Source of the DNA: JADJPO01 sp963750395
GTDB lineage: Bacteria > Actinomycetota > Actinomycetes > Actinomycetales > Kineosporiaceae
Length of the DNA stretch: 64,000 bases
Assembly (NCBI GenBank): GCA_963750395.1
Contig: CAVVQM010000009.1
Coordinates: forward strand, 124,001 to 188,000
Direction of reading: 5' to 3'
This document shows, piece by piece, positions 17,156-25,743 of the stretch (position 1 is the first letter of the stretch; every line of letters begins with the position of its first letter). The position numbers and the translations under genes are program-made. The notes beneath the pieces were generated by a model, which ran no database searches, was not told the DNA's origin, and worked only from the letters and a program-made list of their open reading frames with translations.

Positions 17156-18619
17156 ATGATCGGGAACGTTGCCGCCGACAACCGTGCTTTTCCTCGTGGG
17201 TTCCTGTGGGGAGGGGCCGTCGCAGCCAATCAGTGTGAAGGCGCCTATCAGAGCGACGGCAAGGGGTGGTCGATCCAGGACGTGATGCCGCACGGCATCG
17301 AGGGGCCGCGCAGCGAGGAGCCGACCCCGGAGAACCTCAAGCTCGTGGGCATCGACTTCTACCACCGCTACGCCCAAGACATCGCCCTCTTCGCCGAAAT
17401 GGGCTTCACGGTGTTTCGAATGTCCATTGCCTGGTCGCGCATCTTCCCCAACGGGGATGACGTCGAGCCGAACCCGGAGGGCCTCGCCTTCTACGACCGC
17501 GTCTTCGACGAGCTCGCCCGGTACTCCATCGAGCCGCTCGTGACGCTGTCGCACTACGAGACACCGCTCGCCTTGGCCAAGGAGTACAACGGCTGGGCAA
17601 GCCGCGAGCTGATCGGATTCTTCGGACGGTACTGCCGCACTGTCTTCGAGCGCTACGGGGACAAGGTGAAGTACTGGTTGACCTTCAACGAGATCAACTC
17701 GGTGTTGAAGGAGCCGTTCATGTCAGGCGCCATCGATACGCCCAAGGAGGAGCTGTCGAAGGCGGATCTCTACCAGGCCATCCACCATGAACTCGTGGCC
17801 AGCGCCCTCGCGACGGAGATCGCCCACGAGATCATCCCGGACGCCCAGGTCGGCTGCATGATTCTCGCCATGCCCATCTACCCGCTCACGCCGGACCCGG
17901 ACGACGTGGTCGCAACCATGCACGCCGACCACGCCAACTATGCGTTCGGCGACGTCCACTGCCGCGGCGAGTACCCCGGGTACTTTCTCCGCACGCTGGC
18001 CGAAGCGGGTGTGCAGCTCGACATCACGGACGCCGACCGCCAGATCCTCCGCAACACGGTCGATTTCGTCTCGCTCAGCTACTACTCGAGCCTGTGCGAG
18101 ACGGCTGACGAGTCCAAGAAGGCGGACCACCAGGGCAACATCTTCGGCGGAACGGTCAACCCGACGTTGATGACGTCCGAGTGGGGCTGGACCATCGACC
18201 CACAGGGGCTGCGCATCGTCCTCAATGACTACTGGGAACGGTGGCAGAAGCCGCTGTTCATCGTCGAGAACGGGCTGGGCGCCGTCGATGAACTGGTCGA
18301 GGTGGACGGAGTGAAGACGGTGCTCGACGACTACCGGATCGCCTACCTCAACGACCATCTGGTTCAGGCCCGCGAGGCGATTGCCGATGGCGTCGACCTG
18401 ATGGGCTACACCGCGTGGGGCTGCATCGACCTGGTGTCGGCGTCGACCGCCGAGATGAAGAAGCGCTATGGCTTCATCTACGTGGACCGCCACAACGACG
18501 GCACCGGTACCCTCCAGCGGCACAAGAAGAAGTCCTTCCACTGGTACGCCGAGGTCATCCGGACGAACGGCGCCAGCCTGGATGCCGCTCGGCTGCGACA
18601 CACCGGGTCGGCTGGTTGA
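17156..18619 (+). CDS. GH1 6-phospho-beta-glucosidase
   Basis: Cytosolic enzyme that hydrolyses PTS-imported 6-phospho-beta-glucosides to glucose 6-phosphate and an aglycone. The 487-residue protein has the GH1 N-terminus FPRGFLWGGAVAANQCEGA, acid/base Glu179 in TFNEIN, nucleophile Glu371 in IVENGLG, and the phosphate-binding loop SASTAEMKKRYGFIYVD that separates phospho-glucosidases from plain glucosidases. ATG 17156 has GGAGG only four bases upstream. It is the last gene of the PTS operon, 84 bases after the permease gene. Confidence 0.93.
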   Translation: MIGNVAADNRAFPRGFLWGGAVAANQCEGAYQSDGKGWSIQDVMPHGIEGPRSEEPTPENLKLVGIDFYHRYAQDIALFAEMGFTVFRMSIAWSRIFPNGDDVEPNPEGLAFYDRVFDELARYSIEPLVTLSHYETPLALAKEYNGWASRELIGFFGRYCRTVFERYGDKVKYWLTFNEINSVLKEPFMSGAIDTPKEELSKADLYQAIHHELVASALATEIAHEIIPDAQVGCMILAMPIYPLTPDPDDVVATMHADHANYAFGDVHCRGEYPGYFLRTLAEAGVQLDITDADRQILRNTVDFVSLSYYSSLCETADESKKADHQGNIFGGTVNPTLMTSEWGWTIDPQGLRIVLNDYWERWQKPLFIVENGLGAVDELVEVDGVKTVLDDYRIAYLNDHLVQAREAIADGVDLMGYTAWGCIDLVSASTAEMKKRYGFIYVDRHNDGTGTLQRHKKKSFHWYAEVIRTNGASLDAARLRHTGSAG

Positions 18620-18818
18620 GGGCGTCACCTCCCCGAGTTCGCCGACGCGGCTTGCACGGAAGGCTAAGACGTTCGCGCGCACTACTGTCGACGGCGTCCC
18701 CGATCCTGGTGACCCCGACACCTATGCGGACCCGAGTCATGTGGTCAGACATACGTGAGCTGATCTCGCGCCACCGGGATGGCTTGTGGGCGAGCGGCCC
18801 TGTCAGTCTGGTGTCGTG

Positions 18819-19382
18819 ATGGGTGTATCCCTCGTCCCACCGGCGCCTCGTTTCCATGCATCGTGGTTGGCCAGCCGCGCCGAGTGGGGCCGCGGTGTGC
18901 ACCAGGACGGCGCAGCCTTGCACGTGGCGGATCGCATGGGCCTCGATCTCGACGATCCTGCCGGCTTCCATGACTGGGTGCAGGCGCTGCTGCGCGCGGC
19001 CGATCCCGCTCTGGATCATGCCGATGGCATGGTCCCGGCCACGAACCTGTGGGTTGTCCGGGACGAGCAGTACCTCGGTGCCATCCAGCTCCGGCACAGA
19101 CTGAACCCATTCCTTGCCGACCTGGGTGGACACATCGGATTCGGTATCCGACCCAGCGCCAGAGGCCAGGGGCTGGCGAGCTTTGCTCTCGGCGGAGTCC
19201 TTCCCCGGGCGCGAGCTCTGGGCCTGACCCGCGTGCTCCTGGTGTGTCAGGAGAGCAACATCGGCTCAGCTCGCACCATCGAACGCAACGGGGGTGTCCT
19301 GGAACGGGTTCGGCAGCCCGATGACTACGCACGCGAGCACGGGTTCGATCAGCCGCTGCGTCGGTACTGGATCTGCCCTTGA
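18819..19382 (+). CDS. GNAT-family N-acetyltransferase
   Basis: A 187-residue acetyltransferase. The acetyl-CoA pyrophosphate loop appears as GFGIRPSARGQGLASFAL and the beta5 region as LTRVLLVCQESNIGSARTIERNGG, which resembles the E. coli YedL/ribosomal-type GNAT subgroup. The acceptor substrate is unknown. The start is ATG 18819 or the in-frame GTG 18816; no clear ribosome-binding site is seen. It stands alone after the PTS operon. Confidence 0.82.
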   Translation: MGVSLVPPAPRFHASWLASRAEWGRGVHQDGAALHVADRMGLDLDDPAGFHDWVQALLRAADPALDHADGMVPATNLWVVRDEQYLGAIQLRHRLNPFLADLGGHIGFGIRPSARGQGLASFALGGVLPRARALGLTRVLLVCQESNIGSARTIERNGGVLERVRQPDDYAREHGFDQPLRRYWICP

Positions 19383-19433
19383 CCATTCCGTAGCTGGCCA
19401 GCCGGAGACCATCAGCTCGTAGCGCGGGACGCG

Positions 19434-19658
19434 TCAACGCCGGCGTGCCCGCCGGCCCACCGCGTCGGTGACCTCGAGCCCCACCGCGTCGATCTCGCGC
19501 CACGGCGAGGAACTCCGTCTTCCTGCCCACAGGCGAGATGAGTTGTCGCTGCACCGAGCGGAGCCGGCCGAACCTGCCCAGCAGATCAAGCTGACCTTCG
19601 ATGAACGGGTTCAGGACGAGGTTGTCCGCCTCGGCGCTCGCCTTCTCCGAAGGGCATG
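19434..19658 (-). pseudogene. Possible gene remnant with an internal frameshift
   Basis: The minus strand reads EKASAEADNLVLNPFIEGQLDLLGRFGR and on to RKTEFLAVA; a one-base shift near 19503 then gives EIDAVGLEVTDAVGRRARRR followed by a stop. The amino acid mix looks protein-like in both parts and changes frame once. There is no start codon at the front. The family was not recognised. It sits between two acetyltransferase genes in a region with other decayed genes. Confidence 0.3.
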
Positions 19659-19661
19659 GGT

Positions 19662-20264
19662 TCACCTCAGGGTGAGCCGCACGACGGGCCGGTCCGGTCG
19701 AGGGCGGGCGAACTCGGCGAACCCGGCGGCGACGAACGTCGACAGCGTGCCGTGATAGAGCCAAGACGTCGAGACCCGCGCCGCGGCGGCCACGTCGACC
19801 GGATACCCCTCGACGACCCGCGCCCCCGCCGATCGGGCGTGCTCGACCGCACCGTCGAGTAGGGCCCGGGACAAACCTCGGGCCCGATACGGCGGACGGA
19901 CGACGAAGCACGAGACGGCCCAGACAGCGCCGTCCGGCCGGTCGTCGTCCGGGAGCCGCTTCAGCAACGGCGAGGCAACCAATCGGGGGAACCCCGCGCG
20001 CGGCGCGACGGCGGCCCATCCTGCGGGGACGCCGTCCACCCGGGCGAGGACGCCCGGCCCCGGCGCGCCGCTCTCGCACTCCGCCCGCAGCGCGGCCCGC
20101 CGCTCAGCGACGGGGGTGGCCTCGAACGCCTTGCCACGCAATCGGAACCACTGGCACCAGCACCGACGCGGGTCGCCGGGCGTGGCGAAGACGGCCTGCA
20201 CGTCGGACCAGTCTTCGGCGATGACCGCCCGGACCTCGATCTCCGCAGGGGGAGGCGCGCTCAC
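19662..20264 (-). CDS. GNAT-family N-acetyltransferase
   Basis: A 200-residue acetyltransferase. The segment CWCQWFRLRGKAFEATPVAERRAALRAE is typical of a conserved actinobacterial GNAT group, and the coenzyme A loop is seen as VSCFVVRPPYRARGLSRALLDGAVEHA. The middle SWLYHGTLSTFVAAGF segment is the usual C-terminal lobe. The substrate is unknown. It is unrelated in sequence to the plus-strand GNAT gene 280 bp away. It ends ten bases before... its start at 20264 lies nine bases beyond the end of the truncated MBL-fold gene. Confidence 0.85.
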   Translation of the reverse strand: MSAPPPAEIEVRAVIAEDWSDVQAVFATPGDPRRCWCQWFRLRGKAFEATPVAERRAALRAECESGAPGPGVLARVDGVPAGWAAVAPRAGFPRLVASPLLKRLPDDDRPDGAVWAVSCFVVRPPYRARGLSRALLDGAVEHARSAGARVVEGYPVDVAAAARVSTSWLYHGTLSTFVAAGFAEFARPRPDRPVVRLTLR

Positions 20265-20273
20265 GGCACCACG

Positions 20274-20840
20274 CTATGCGATGGGCACGTTGGTGTCGGT
20301 ACGACCTGGGCGCCACCTGCGACCGACCTCATCCAGCGCGTCTCGCTGAAGGGCGAAGGGCTCTCCCGGGGCGAGCAGCAGGATCCGGTCGGGATTGTCG
20401 ACGAGCCCGTCCAGGTCAGCCGGGTCGCCGTTGAAGGGTGGGAAGTCGGGTGCGTCGACGCAGCCCCAATGGTGCAGCAGCAGCGGGGTGTCGGGGTAGG
20501 CGTTGGCCATTCGGACGGCGCCGGCGAGGGTGAAGTGCCATTCGCTGTCAGAGAAGTCGAACAGCAGGGCGTCCGGGGCGGGCATCGTGAGGTGGTGGTC
20601 GGGGATGAGTCGTGAGTCGCCGGGCGCCCAGATGGTTCCGTCCGTGGTGGTGATCCAGAAGCCGCAGGCGTCCTCGTCAGCGAAGGCACGGTCGGAGGCG
20701 CCCGGGGCCTCGTTCTGCCAGGCGTGGTCGGCAGGGGTCACCTGGACCTGCACCGCGCCGCCGGTGTCGCCGGACGCAGCGACGATCTCGAAGGACTCGC
20801 CAATATCGTGCCCGACGCCCGGCAGCCCCTCGTCGGTCAT
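20274..20840 (-). pseudogene. 5'-truncated metallo-beta-lactamase-fold hydrolase
   Basis: The 188 residues match the C-terminal two thirds of an MBL-fold hydrolase: TPADHAWQN, ACGFWITTTDGTIWAPGDSRL (metal-ligand Asp), PDALLFDFSDSEWHF and LLLHHWGCVDAPDFPPFNG. The N-terminal HxHxDH metal site that every active member needs is missing, and no continuation is found upstream, where a low-complexity tandem repeat begins about 70 bp away. It is therefore probably a dead 3' fragment, although ATG 20840 could still start a short product. Confidence 0.6.
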
Positions 20841-21259
20841 GACCGACGCCACATAGCGGGACTAGCCCCGGCGGCAGCACCGAATAGCCACCCGAACGCC
20901 AACGTCCGCACTTGCCGCACTTGCCGCACTTGCCGCACTGACGGCAACCAAGATCGCCCGACCATTCCGCTGTCCGTGCAGACGCACGCTCATGCGGCCG
21001 ACCGCGCCGTCGTGCCGACCGATGATCGCGCCACGCTCGGAGCAAACGTCCTCGCGGAGACGTGTGTCAATTGCCCCGCAACCGTGGGGCGGAGATCCAA
21101 CTCCTGCCGACCTTGGGCGTCCGGCGCGACGCGGACGAAGGCACCCGCCGGGACAAAGCGTCCCCGCGGGGACGTCTTTCAGCCGGTGGCCACTATCCGA
21201 AAGCGCAGCAGATCTTCCGCTCTTGCCGCCGACAGGGCTGTTTCCGCGATTCTTCGCCG
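20841..21259. other. 419-bp region without a gene
   Basis: No family is recognisable on either strand. It contains the 9-bp tandem repeat at 20911-20937 and otherwise Arg-rich short frames. It separates two decayed genes and may mark the site of a past deletion or rearrangement. Confidence 0.45.
20911..20937. repeat. 9-bp tandem repeat, three full copies
   Basis: CTTGCCGCA is repeated head to tail at 20911-20919, 20920-20928 and 20929-20937, with partial units on both sides (CCGCA at 20906-20910 and CT after). It lies just beyond the truncated MBL-fold fragment. Confidence 0.85.
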
Positions 21260-21604
21260 TCAGCCCCAGAAGATGTGGGTGGGGTCGCGGTCGATCTCTG
21301 CGAGGAGGTCGTCGACGTCTCGGGACGGCTGCAGTAGCTCATAGGTGTGGAAGCGAAGGTTGCGGTCGCGGCTGCAGAGGGTCCATGTCTTGTCGGCGAC
21401 GGTGGAGCCCAGGCGTGCGATCGGCACAGTGCTCCACTCGGATCCGTCGTTCTGGCGCCAGGACGCTCGTCGCTCCACGATCGTCAGGTGCCTGGGAGTG
21501 GCCTCGCACTCGACGCTGGCACATGGTCTGAAGCGAGGGCACGCTCAGGGACGCGGGCGGCGCACCTCGCCGTACCTGCGACGTCCAGGTCGGGTAGGGC
21601 GACC
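21260..21604 (-). pseudogene. DUF3024 gene, frameshifted and lacking a start codon
   Basis: The C-terminal part ERRASWRQNDGSEWSTVPIARL, WTLCSRDRNLRFHTYELLQPS and LLAEIDRDPTHIFWG is a clear DUF3024 sequence. The N-terminal part ALPDLDVAGTARCAARVPERALASDHV lies in another frame; the switch is near 21525, and a one-base deletion would explain it. The expected start position reads GTC, not ATG or GTG. Two independent lesions indicate a true pseudogene. The function of DUF3024 proteins is unknown. Confidence 0.7.
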
Positions 21605-21634
21605 GGGTCGCCTGCCAGGCGTGCGCCTGCGCTG

Positions 21635-21949
21635 TCAGGGCCACGTGGTCCAGGCCGCGGCTTCGAGCGCGGCGAAAACGGTGTCCAGTCGCCGCTGGCG
21701 ACGCCGGTCGGGCTCATGGTTGGCTTCAGCAGCCACGAATCCGATCAACTCCTCCAGTTCCTCGTCCGTGGTGAGCAGGACGGCACCATCGTGGTGGGAG
21801 CGCATCCCGAAGACGAGCCGTTCACTGTCGGGGTCCAGCAGCCGCATGCCGCGCAGAGCCGCGGCCTCTCGGCGGAGACCACGACCTGGCGGACGGCGCC
21901 GGCGATGCCGAGGCGTCGCCGACGCAGGTCGTACGGCGCGCTGGCGCAC
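21635..21949 (-). pseudogene. Possible decayed hypothetical gene
   Basis: From Met 21847 the minus strand encodes MRLLDPDSERLVFGMRSHHDG and TTDEELEELIGFVAAEANHEPDRRRQRRL, a protein-like stretch ending at 21635. Upstream, another frame reads YDLRRRRLGIAGAVRQVVVSAE, which could be the lost beginning. The family was not recognised. It lies directly upstream of the DUF3024 pseudogene on the same strand. Confidence 0.3.
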
Positions 21950-22103
21950 CCGCTGGGCGCAAGATCCGTGCCTCCGCGCCCTTTGGATGGGTCAGTGTTG
22001 GGCCAGCGTCGATGGCGAGCCATCGGTGCAGGTCGGGTCGTTCGACTCTTGTGGTCTGCCGGGGCTAGCGGGACGGTGAAGGTGCAACGGGGAGGTGGGT
22101 TCG

Positions 22104-23588
22104 GTGGGGGACCGGATCGGGACTGGGTTCGCCGGGGGTCATTTCGATGTCGTCGTGATCGGCGCCGGCATGGCTGGCTTGTCGGCCGGGGCATGTCTGG
22201 CCGAGGCCGGTCGCCGGGTCCTGGTGGTGGAGTCGATGAAGCCGCCGGGAGGGCTGCTGGCTGAGTTGCCGCTGCCGGGGTTCCACGTCAGTACCGGCGT
22301 CCACAATGTCACCGGAGCGTTCGAGGACGGGCCCGCCGGTGAGGGGCCGTTGGCCGCCATGACTCGATATCTCAAGCTGGATGGTTTCGAGTGGCTTCCC
22401 TTGGACATCACGTACGGGGTGAGCCTGCCGGAGGCGGATTTCCGGGTCCCGGTGGGCCGGCAAGCTTGGATCGAGATGTTTGCCCGGCAGCACCCTGATC
22501 AGGAGCAGGCCCTGATCGACGTCCTCGATCTGTGCGAGCGAGTGACACGGCAGTCTGCCCGGATCCCCATCTCCCCGGATGCGGCCGGCATGGTGCGGCT
22601 GCCGCGCGAAGCGCCCCTGGTGCTGCGCTACATCACGGCGAATACCCTCGACGTGCTGCGATCCCACATGCAGGACCGGCGCCTGTTGCGGGCGGTGAGC
22701 AGCCTGTGCGAGCCGTACATGGGGTTGCCGCCGTCGCGGTTGTCATTCATCGCCTGGGCGGCCATGACCATGAGCTACATCACCGGCACCTACCAGTGCC
22801 GTGGCGGATTCCAGCACTTCGCCGACGCCTTCGTTCACGCGATCGAACGTCGCGGCGGGACTGTGGCGCTGCGCACGCCGGTCCAACGGGTCCTGACCCG
22901 GGACGGCCGCATCAGCGGAGTAGCCGGGGGGAACTGGCAAGTGACCGCGCCGGTGGTAGTCGCGGCCATGGATCCGCGGCAGCTGCCCCGCCTGCTCGGT
23001 CCTGGTGCGCTGCCCCGCCGCTACCGTCGACGTCTGCAGAACACCGAGGTCACTTCGCCGTCGCTCGCGGTCTACCTCGCAACCGACCTCCAAATCGATC
23101 CCGACACAACGGTGTACGAGACCCTCCACGCCACCACCGACAGCCTGACCCTCGGTCCCGGCGACGGGCTGGGCATCCACATCCCCACGCTGGTCGACCC
23201 GAGCCAAGCCCCGCCAGGGCAACACCTGGTCAAACTTTCAATCCAGGCCGGATTCGAGGCCGAGGACCCGTTCGCGCTCGCGTCCGACCTTATCGGCCGA
23301 GCCGACAAGATCTTGCCCGGCCTTGCCGATCACCTCATCCCTGTCGACCCCGACGCGCCGACCTCGTACGCGGTCCGCCGCTTCTCAGCTCCCTACGGAT
23401 GGGCCTGCACGCCGATCGGCGCGAGCATCGGACGGCTCCGCCACACCACGCCGATCCGCGGCCTGTACCTCGCAGGGCAATGGACCCACCCAGCGCACGG
23501 AATCCCGTCGGTCGTCGCCTCCGGCGCCCGAGTAGCACGCATCATCACCCAGGAGCGACAACATCAACCCCTCCTCCCCCTGGGCTGA
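22104..23588 (+). CDS. CrtI-like FAD-dependent oxidoreductase (phytoene desaturase/amine oxidase superfamily)
   Basis: A 494-residue flavoprotein. The dinucleotide-binding motif DVVVIGAGMAGLSAGACLAEAG is near residue 15, followed by PPGGLLAELPLPGFHVSTG, and the C-terminal FAD motif RGLYLAGQWTHPAHGIPSVVASG closes the fold as in CrtI and carotenoid isomerases. The substrate is not evident and no carotenoid genes are nearby. GTG 22104 is preferred because GGGGAGG ends eight bases upstream; GTG 22095 is an in-frame alternative. It stands alone after the decayed region. Confidence 0.85.
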   Translation: MGDRIGTGFAGGHFDVVVIGAGMAGLSAGACLAEAGRRVLVVESMKPPGGLLAELPLPGFHVSTGVHNVTGAFEDGPAGEGPLAAMTRYLKLDGFEWLPLDITYGVSLPEADFRVPVGRQAWIEMFARQHPDQEQALIDVLDLCERVTRQSARIPISPDAAGMVRLPREAPLVLRYITANTLDVLRSHMQDRRLLRAVSSLCEPYMGLPPSRLSFIAWAAMTMSYITGTYQCRGGFQHFADAFVHAIERRGGTVALRTPVQRVLTRDGRISGVAGGNWQVTAPVVVAAMDPRQLPRLLGPGALPRRYRRRLQNTEVTSPSLAVYLATDLQIDPDTTVYETLHATTDSLTLGPGDGLGIHIPTLVDPSQAPPGQHLVKLSIQAGFEAEDPFALASDLIGRADKILPGLADHLIPVDPDAPTSYAVRRFSAPYGWACTPIGASIGRLRHTTPIRGLYLAGQWTHPAHGIPSVVASGARVARIITQERQHQPLLPLG

Positions 23589-24104
23589 GCCAGCCCAAGG
23601 GGCGCGTACGCTCCAGCCGCCGGTCACGCAGTGCGCATCTACGTCACACGTCGCGGGATCGTGGCAGGTAGCCGACAACCCGCGTTGCTGGGCCGTACCT
23701 GGGCCGTTCCTTGGCTGCCGCCAGGTCGGCTGTGATGCTGTCGCCATCCCCTTGCGGAGGTTGGTGATCACTGCGAGCGGGGTGCTTCTGCTCACCGGCA
23801 CGGTCCAGGTCTTCATGGCATTCCACCCCCGATTCCCACTCCCGCAAGTGACACCTTGCGGCCGTTCCTGATCACGATGGGCCCGGTATGGCTCCAGTCC
23901 ATCCTGGCCGCCCCACAGGCGTGGTCCGGTGCCACTGACGCGTGACCGGGGCCGCCTGACGACGACCGCGTGCAAGGGCCGAGGCGCCGAACAATAACGT
24001 CCGTCTTTCTATGCCGCGCTGGGGGCGGCCACGCTCGCCCGCTCGTTGCGTCGGGATCGACGCCGTGTTCTCTACTCACGCGGATTTTCGTTTACGATAA
24101 TCAT
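23589..24104. other. 516-bp region without a recognisable gene
   Basis: Short frames occur on both strands (for example a 67-codon minus-strand frame at 23644-23847), but none has a known motif or a good start signal. The right end holds the promoter of the RHH antitoxin gene. A decayed gene cannot be excluded. Confidence 0.4.
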
Positions 24105-24338
24105 GTGGTGACTGAGGAGCAGATCCAGAAGTGGGCCGATGAGGCCGAGGCCGGCTACGACGTGGAGGAGCTGAAGCGTCGCGGGCGCGGCCGTCCTGGT
24201 CGTGGCGCCGAGCCGATGCAGGTAGTGGCCGTCCGTCTGACTGCCGAGGAGCTCGAAGCTCTGGACGCGGCGGCAGCCAAGAACGACATGAGCAGGTCTG
24301 AAGTCATTCGCGCCGCACTCGCCCACTTCGCAGCGTGA
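24105..24338 (+). CDS. Ribbon-helix-helix (CopG-like) antitoxin
   Basis: A 77-residue protein. The C-terminal ribbon-helix-helix MQVVAVRLTAEELEALDAAAAKNDMSRSEVIRAAL is a DNA-binding dimer unit; the N-terminal EEQIQKWADEAEAGYDVEELKRRGRGRP probably wraps the toxin. GTG 24105 lies six bases after TACGAT (24093-24098) with no ribosome-binding site, suggesting leaderless translation. Its stop overlaps the toxin start by four bases. It likely represses its own promoter. Confidence 0.82.
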   Translation: MVTEEQIQKWADEAEAGYDVEELKRRGRGRPGRGAEPMQVVAVRLTAEELEALDAAAAKNDMSRSEVIRAALAHFAA

Positions 24339-24577
24339 AGGTTCACCCAGCCGCTATGCGACACGGCATCTCCGCCGAAGACGCAGTCCAGGCAGCCGAA
24401 TGGCCGCTATGGATCGAACCGCTCGATGACGACGGCTCACCCGGCCGAGAGCTGAGACTCGGATTCGACACCGCGGCGCGGCTGTTGGAGACCGTCGTTC
24501 TGGTCTTCGAGAACGGCGACGAAATGGTCATCCACGCCATGACGGCGCGCAAGAAGTATCTCGACCTGCTGCCCTGA
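24335..24577 (+). CDS. Putative small toxin partner of the RHH antitoxin
   Basis: An 80-residue protein: HGISAEDAVQAAEWPLWIEPL, RELRLGFDTAARLLETVVLVFENGDEMVIHAM and ARKKYLDLLP. This pattern matches a small family found next to RHH antitoxins; the compact beta sheet with a conserved His-Ala-Met-x-Ala-Arg end resembles BrnT/DUF4258-type toxins. GTG 24335 overlaps the antitoxin TGA (GTGA), so the two are coupled. Toxicity and target are inferred from context only. Confidence 0.7.
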   Translation: MKVHPAAMRHGISAEDAVQAAEWPLWIEPLDDDGSPGRELRLGFDTAARLLETVVLVFENGDEMVIHAMTARKKYLDLLP

Positions 24578-24672
24578 ATCGCAACCGACCCGAAAGAGCC
24601 CGTCACCCGCAAGACGCAAGTGCCGCGGTGAGCGCGGCCTTACGCTTCTGCCGCGTTGACGCGGCTTCCCGC

Positions 24673-24966
24673 TCATGCCGAGCGGAGTGGGCGGATGCCG
24701 TCCAGGCTCGACCCGAGGTTGTCCTTCTCGACCTCGAGGTCGAATCGGGTCTGGAGGTTCAGCCAGAAACGATCGGTCGTTCCGAAGAATCGTGCCAGGC
24801 GCAGTGCCGTGTCGGCGGTGATGCGGCGCTTGCCGTGCACGATCTCGTTGATTCGACGGGGAGGGACGCCGATCGAGGTGGCCAGCCGGTGTTGGGTCAC
24901 GCCCAGCGGCTCAAGGAAGTCCTCCATGAGCACTTCGCCCGGATGAATCGGCGCGATTGTTGCCAT
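24673..24966 (-). CDS. higA: HigA-family XRE antitoxin
   Basis: A 97-residue helix-turn-helix protein beginning MATIAPIHPGEVLMEDFLEPLG, the standard HigA start, with the HTH at VTQHRLATSIGVPPRRINEIVHGKR and the tail DTALRLARFFGTTDRFWLNLQ. It neutralises HigB and represses the operon. ATG 24966 has GGAGG upstream. It follows the toxin gene by 11 bases, the toxin-first order typical of higBA. Confidence 0.93.
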   Translation of the reverse strand: MATIAPIHPGEVLMEDFLEPLGVTQHRLATSIGVPPRRINEIVHGKRRITADTALRLARFFGTTDRFWLNLQTRFDLEVEKDNLGSSLDGIRPLRSA

Positions 24967-24977
24967 GTCACCACCTC

Positions 24978-25259
24978 CTAGTGGTAGTCCACGATCTCGA
25001 CGTCTTCGGGCCCTGCGGTGGTCCAGACGAAGCAGATCCGCCACTGCTGGTTGATCCTGATGCTGTGCTGTCCCGCCCGGCTGCTCTTCAGGGCCTCCAA
25101 GCGGTTGCCGGGAGGGATCCGCAGGTCCCCGAGTGTTTCGGCGGCGTCCAGCATGACCAGCTTGCGCAGGGCGGCCCGTTGCATCGTGGGGTCGAACTGC
25201 TTGACTCGTTGGCGCGACCAGAGTCGCTCGGTGGCCGTGTCTCGAAACGACCTGATCAC
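24978..25259 (-). CDS. higB: HigB/RelE-like ribosome-dependent mRNA interferase toxin
   Basis: A 93-residue toxin of the RelE fold: VIRSFRDTATERLWSRQRVKQF, LRKLVMLDAAETLGDLRIPPGNRLEALKSSRAGQHSIRINQQWRICFVW, ending EDVEIVDYH. The conserved terminal His and the R-I-N-x-x-W-R-I-C motif are present, so it looks active. GTG 25259 matches the usual family start and lies seven bases after TATGCT (25267-25272). An in-frame ATG at 25271 is a poorer candidate. Confidence 0.92.
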   Translation of the reverse strand: MIRSFRDTATERLWSRQRVKQFDPTMQRAALRKLVMLDAAETLGDLRIPPGNRLEALKSSRAGQHSIRINQQWRICFVWTTAGPEDVEIVDYH

Positions 25260-25599
25260 GACAGGGAGCATAACGCGCCGCGTCATGCTCCGTCCAGCCG
25301 CCCACCAGGGCCTCACGACGCGCACTCATTGCCGCCGGTCGTGCGGGACGCACGCTATGGGCGCGGAACGCGCACGGGCTCGCGAGCCGGCGCCTCACGC
25401 GCCTTGCCGTGAGGCGAAGTCCGTCACAACCGTCCCAGCCGTCACTTTCGCGCCCAGACAGACCCCGACGCACTTCCTCGGACCCCAGCAGACGACAACC
25501 GCCGACCCCGCAACCCCGCCGAGCGCCCCCAAACTGAGACTGAAACACCGAAACGCGGCCATACCCGCTAGGGATATGACCGCGTCCCGCTGGTCAGAG
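25260..25599. other. 340-bp noncoding stretch between higB and tRNA-Ser
   Basis: It holds the higB promoter at one end and the tRNA terminator hairpin at the other (25553-25585). Between them only Arg-rich short frames are seen, with no recognisable gene. Confidence 0.5.
25553..25585 (-). terminator. Hairpin terminator of tRNA-Ser(CGA)
   Basis: On the minus strand ACGCGGTCATA-(T)-CCC and GGG-TATGGCCGCGT form a stem of about 14 pairs with a small bulge and a CTAG-type loop, followed by TTTCGG and a second T-rich stretch. It begins 14 bases after the tRNA 3' end. Confidence 0.75.
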
Positions 25600-25686
25600 C
25601 GGTGGCGGTGGGATTTGAACCCACGGAGGGCTTGCACCCTCACACGCTTTCGAGGCGTGCTCCTTAGGCCGCTCGGACACGCCACC
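25600..25686 (-). tRNA. tRNA-Ser (anticodon CGA)
   Basis: On the minus strand the acceptor stem GGTGGCG pairs with CGCCACC, with discriminator G at 25600. Stem CACGC/GCGTG closes loop CTCGAAA, giving anticodon CGA, which reads UCG. A long variable arm (GAGGGTGCAAGCCCTC) and T-loop GTTCAAATC mark a class II serine tRNA. No CCA is encoded. Confidence 0.97.
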
Positions 25687-25743
25687 GCGAGCGAGGATAC
25701 CGGCTTTGCCCCGCGGGCACCGAACCCGCCGCGGCGGGCTGCG

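Noticed and set aside
20841..21259. Small RNA around the CTTGCCGCA repeats
   Set aside because: No promoter plus terminator pair or stable hairpin could be recognised.
23385..24079. Minus-strand frames after the CrtI-like gene as an integrase remnant
   Set aside because: No tyrosine-recombinase motif or attachment repeat could be identified.
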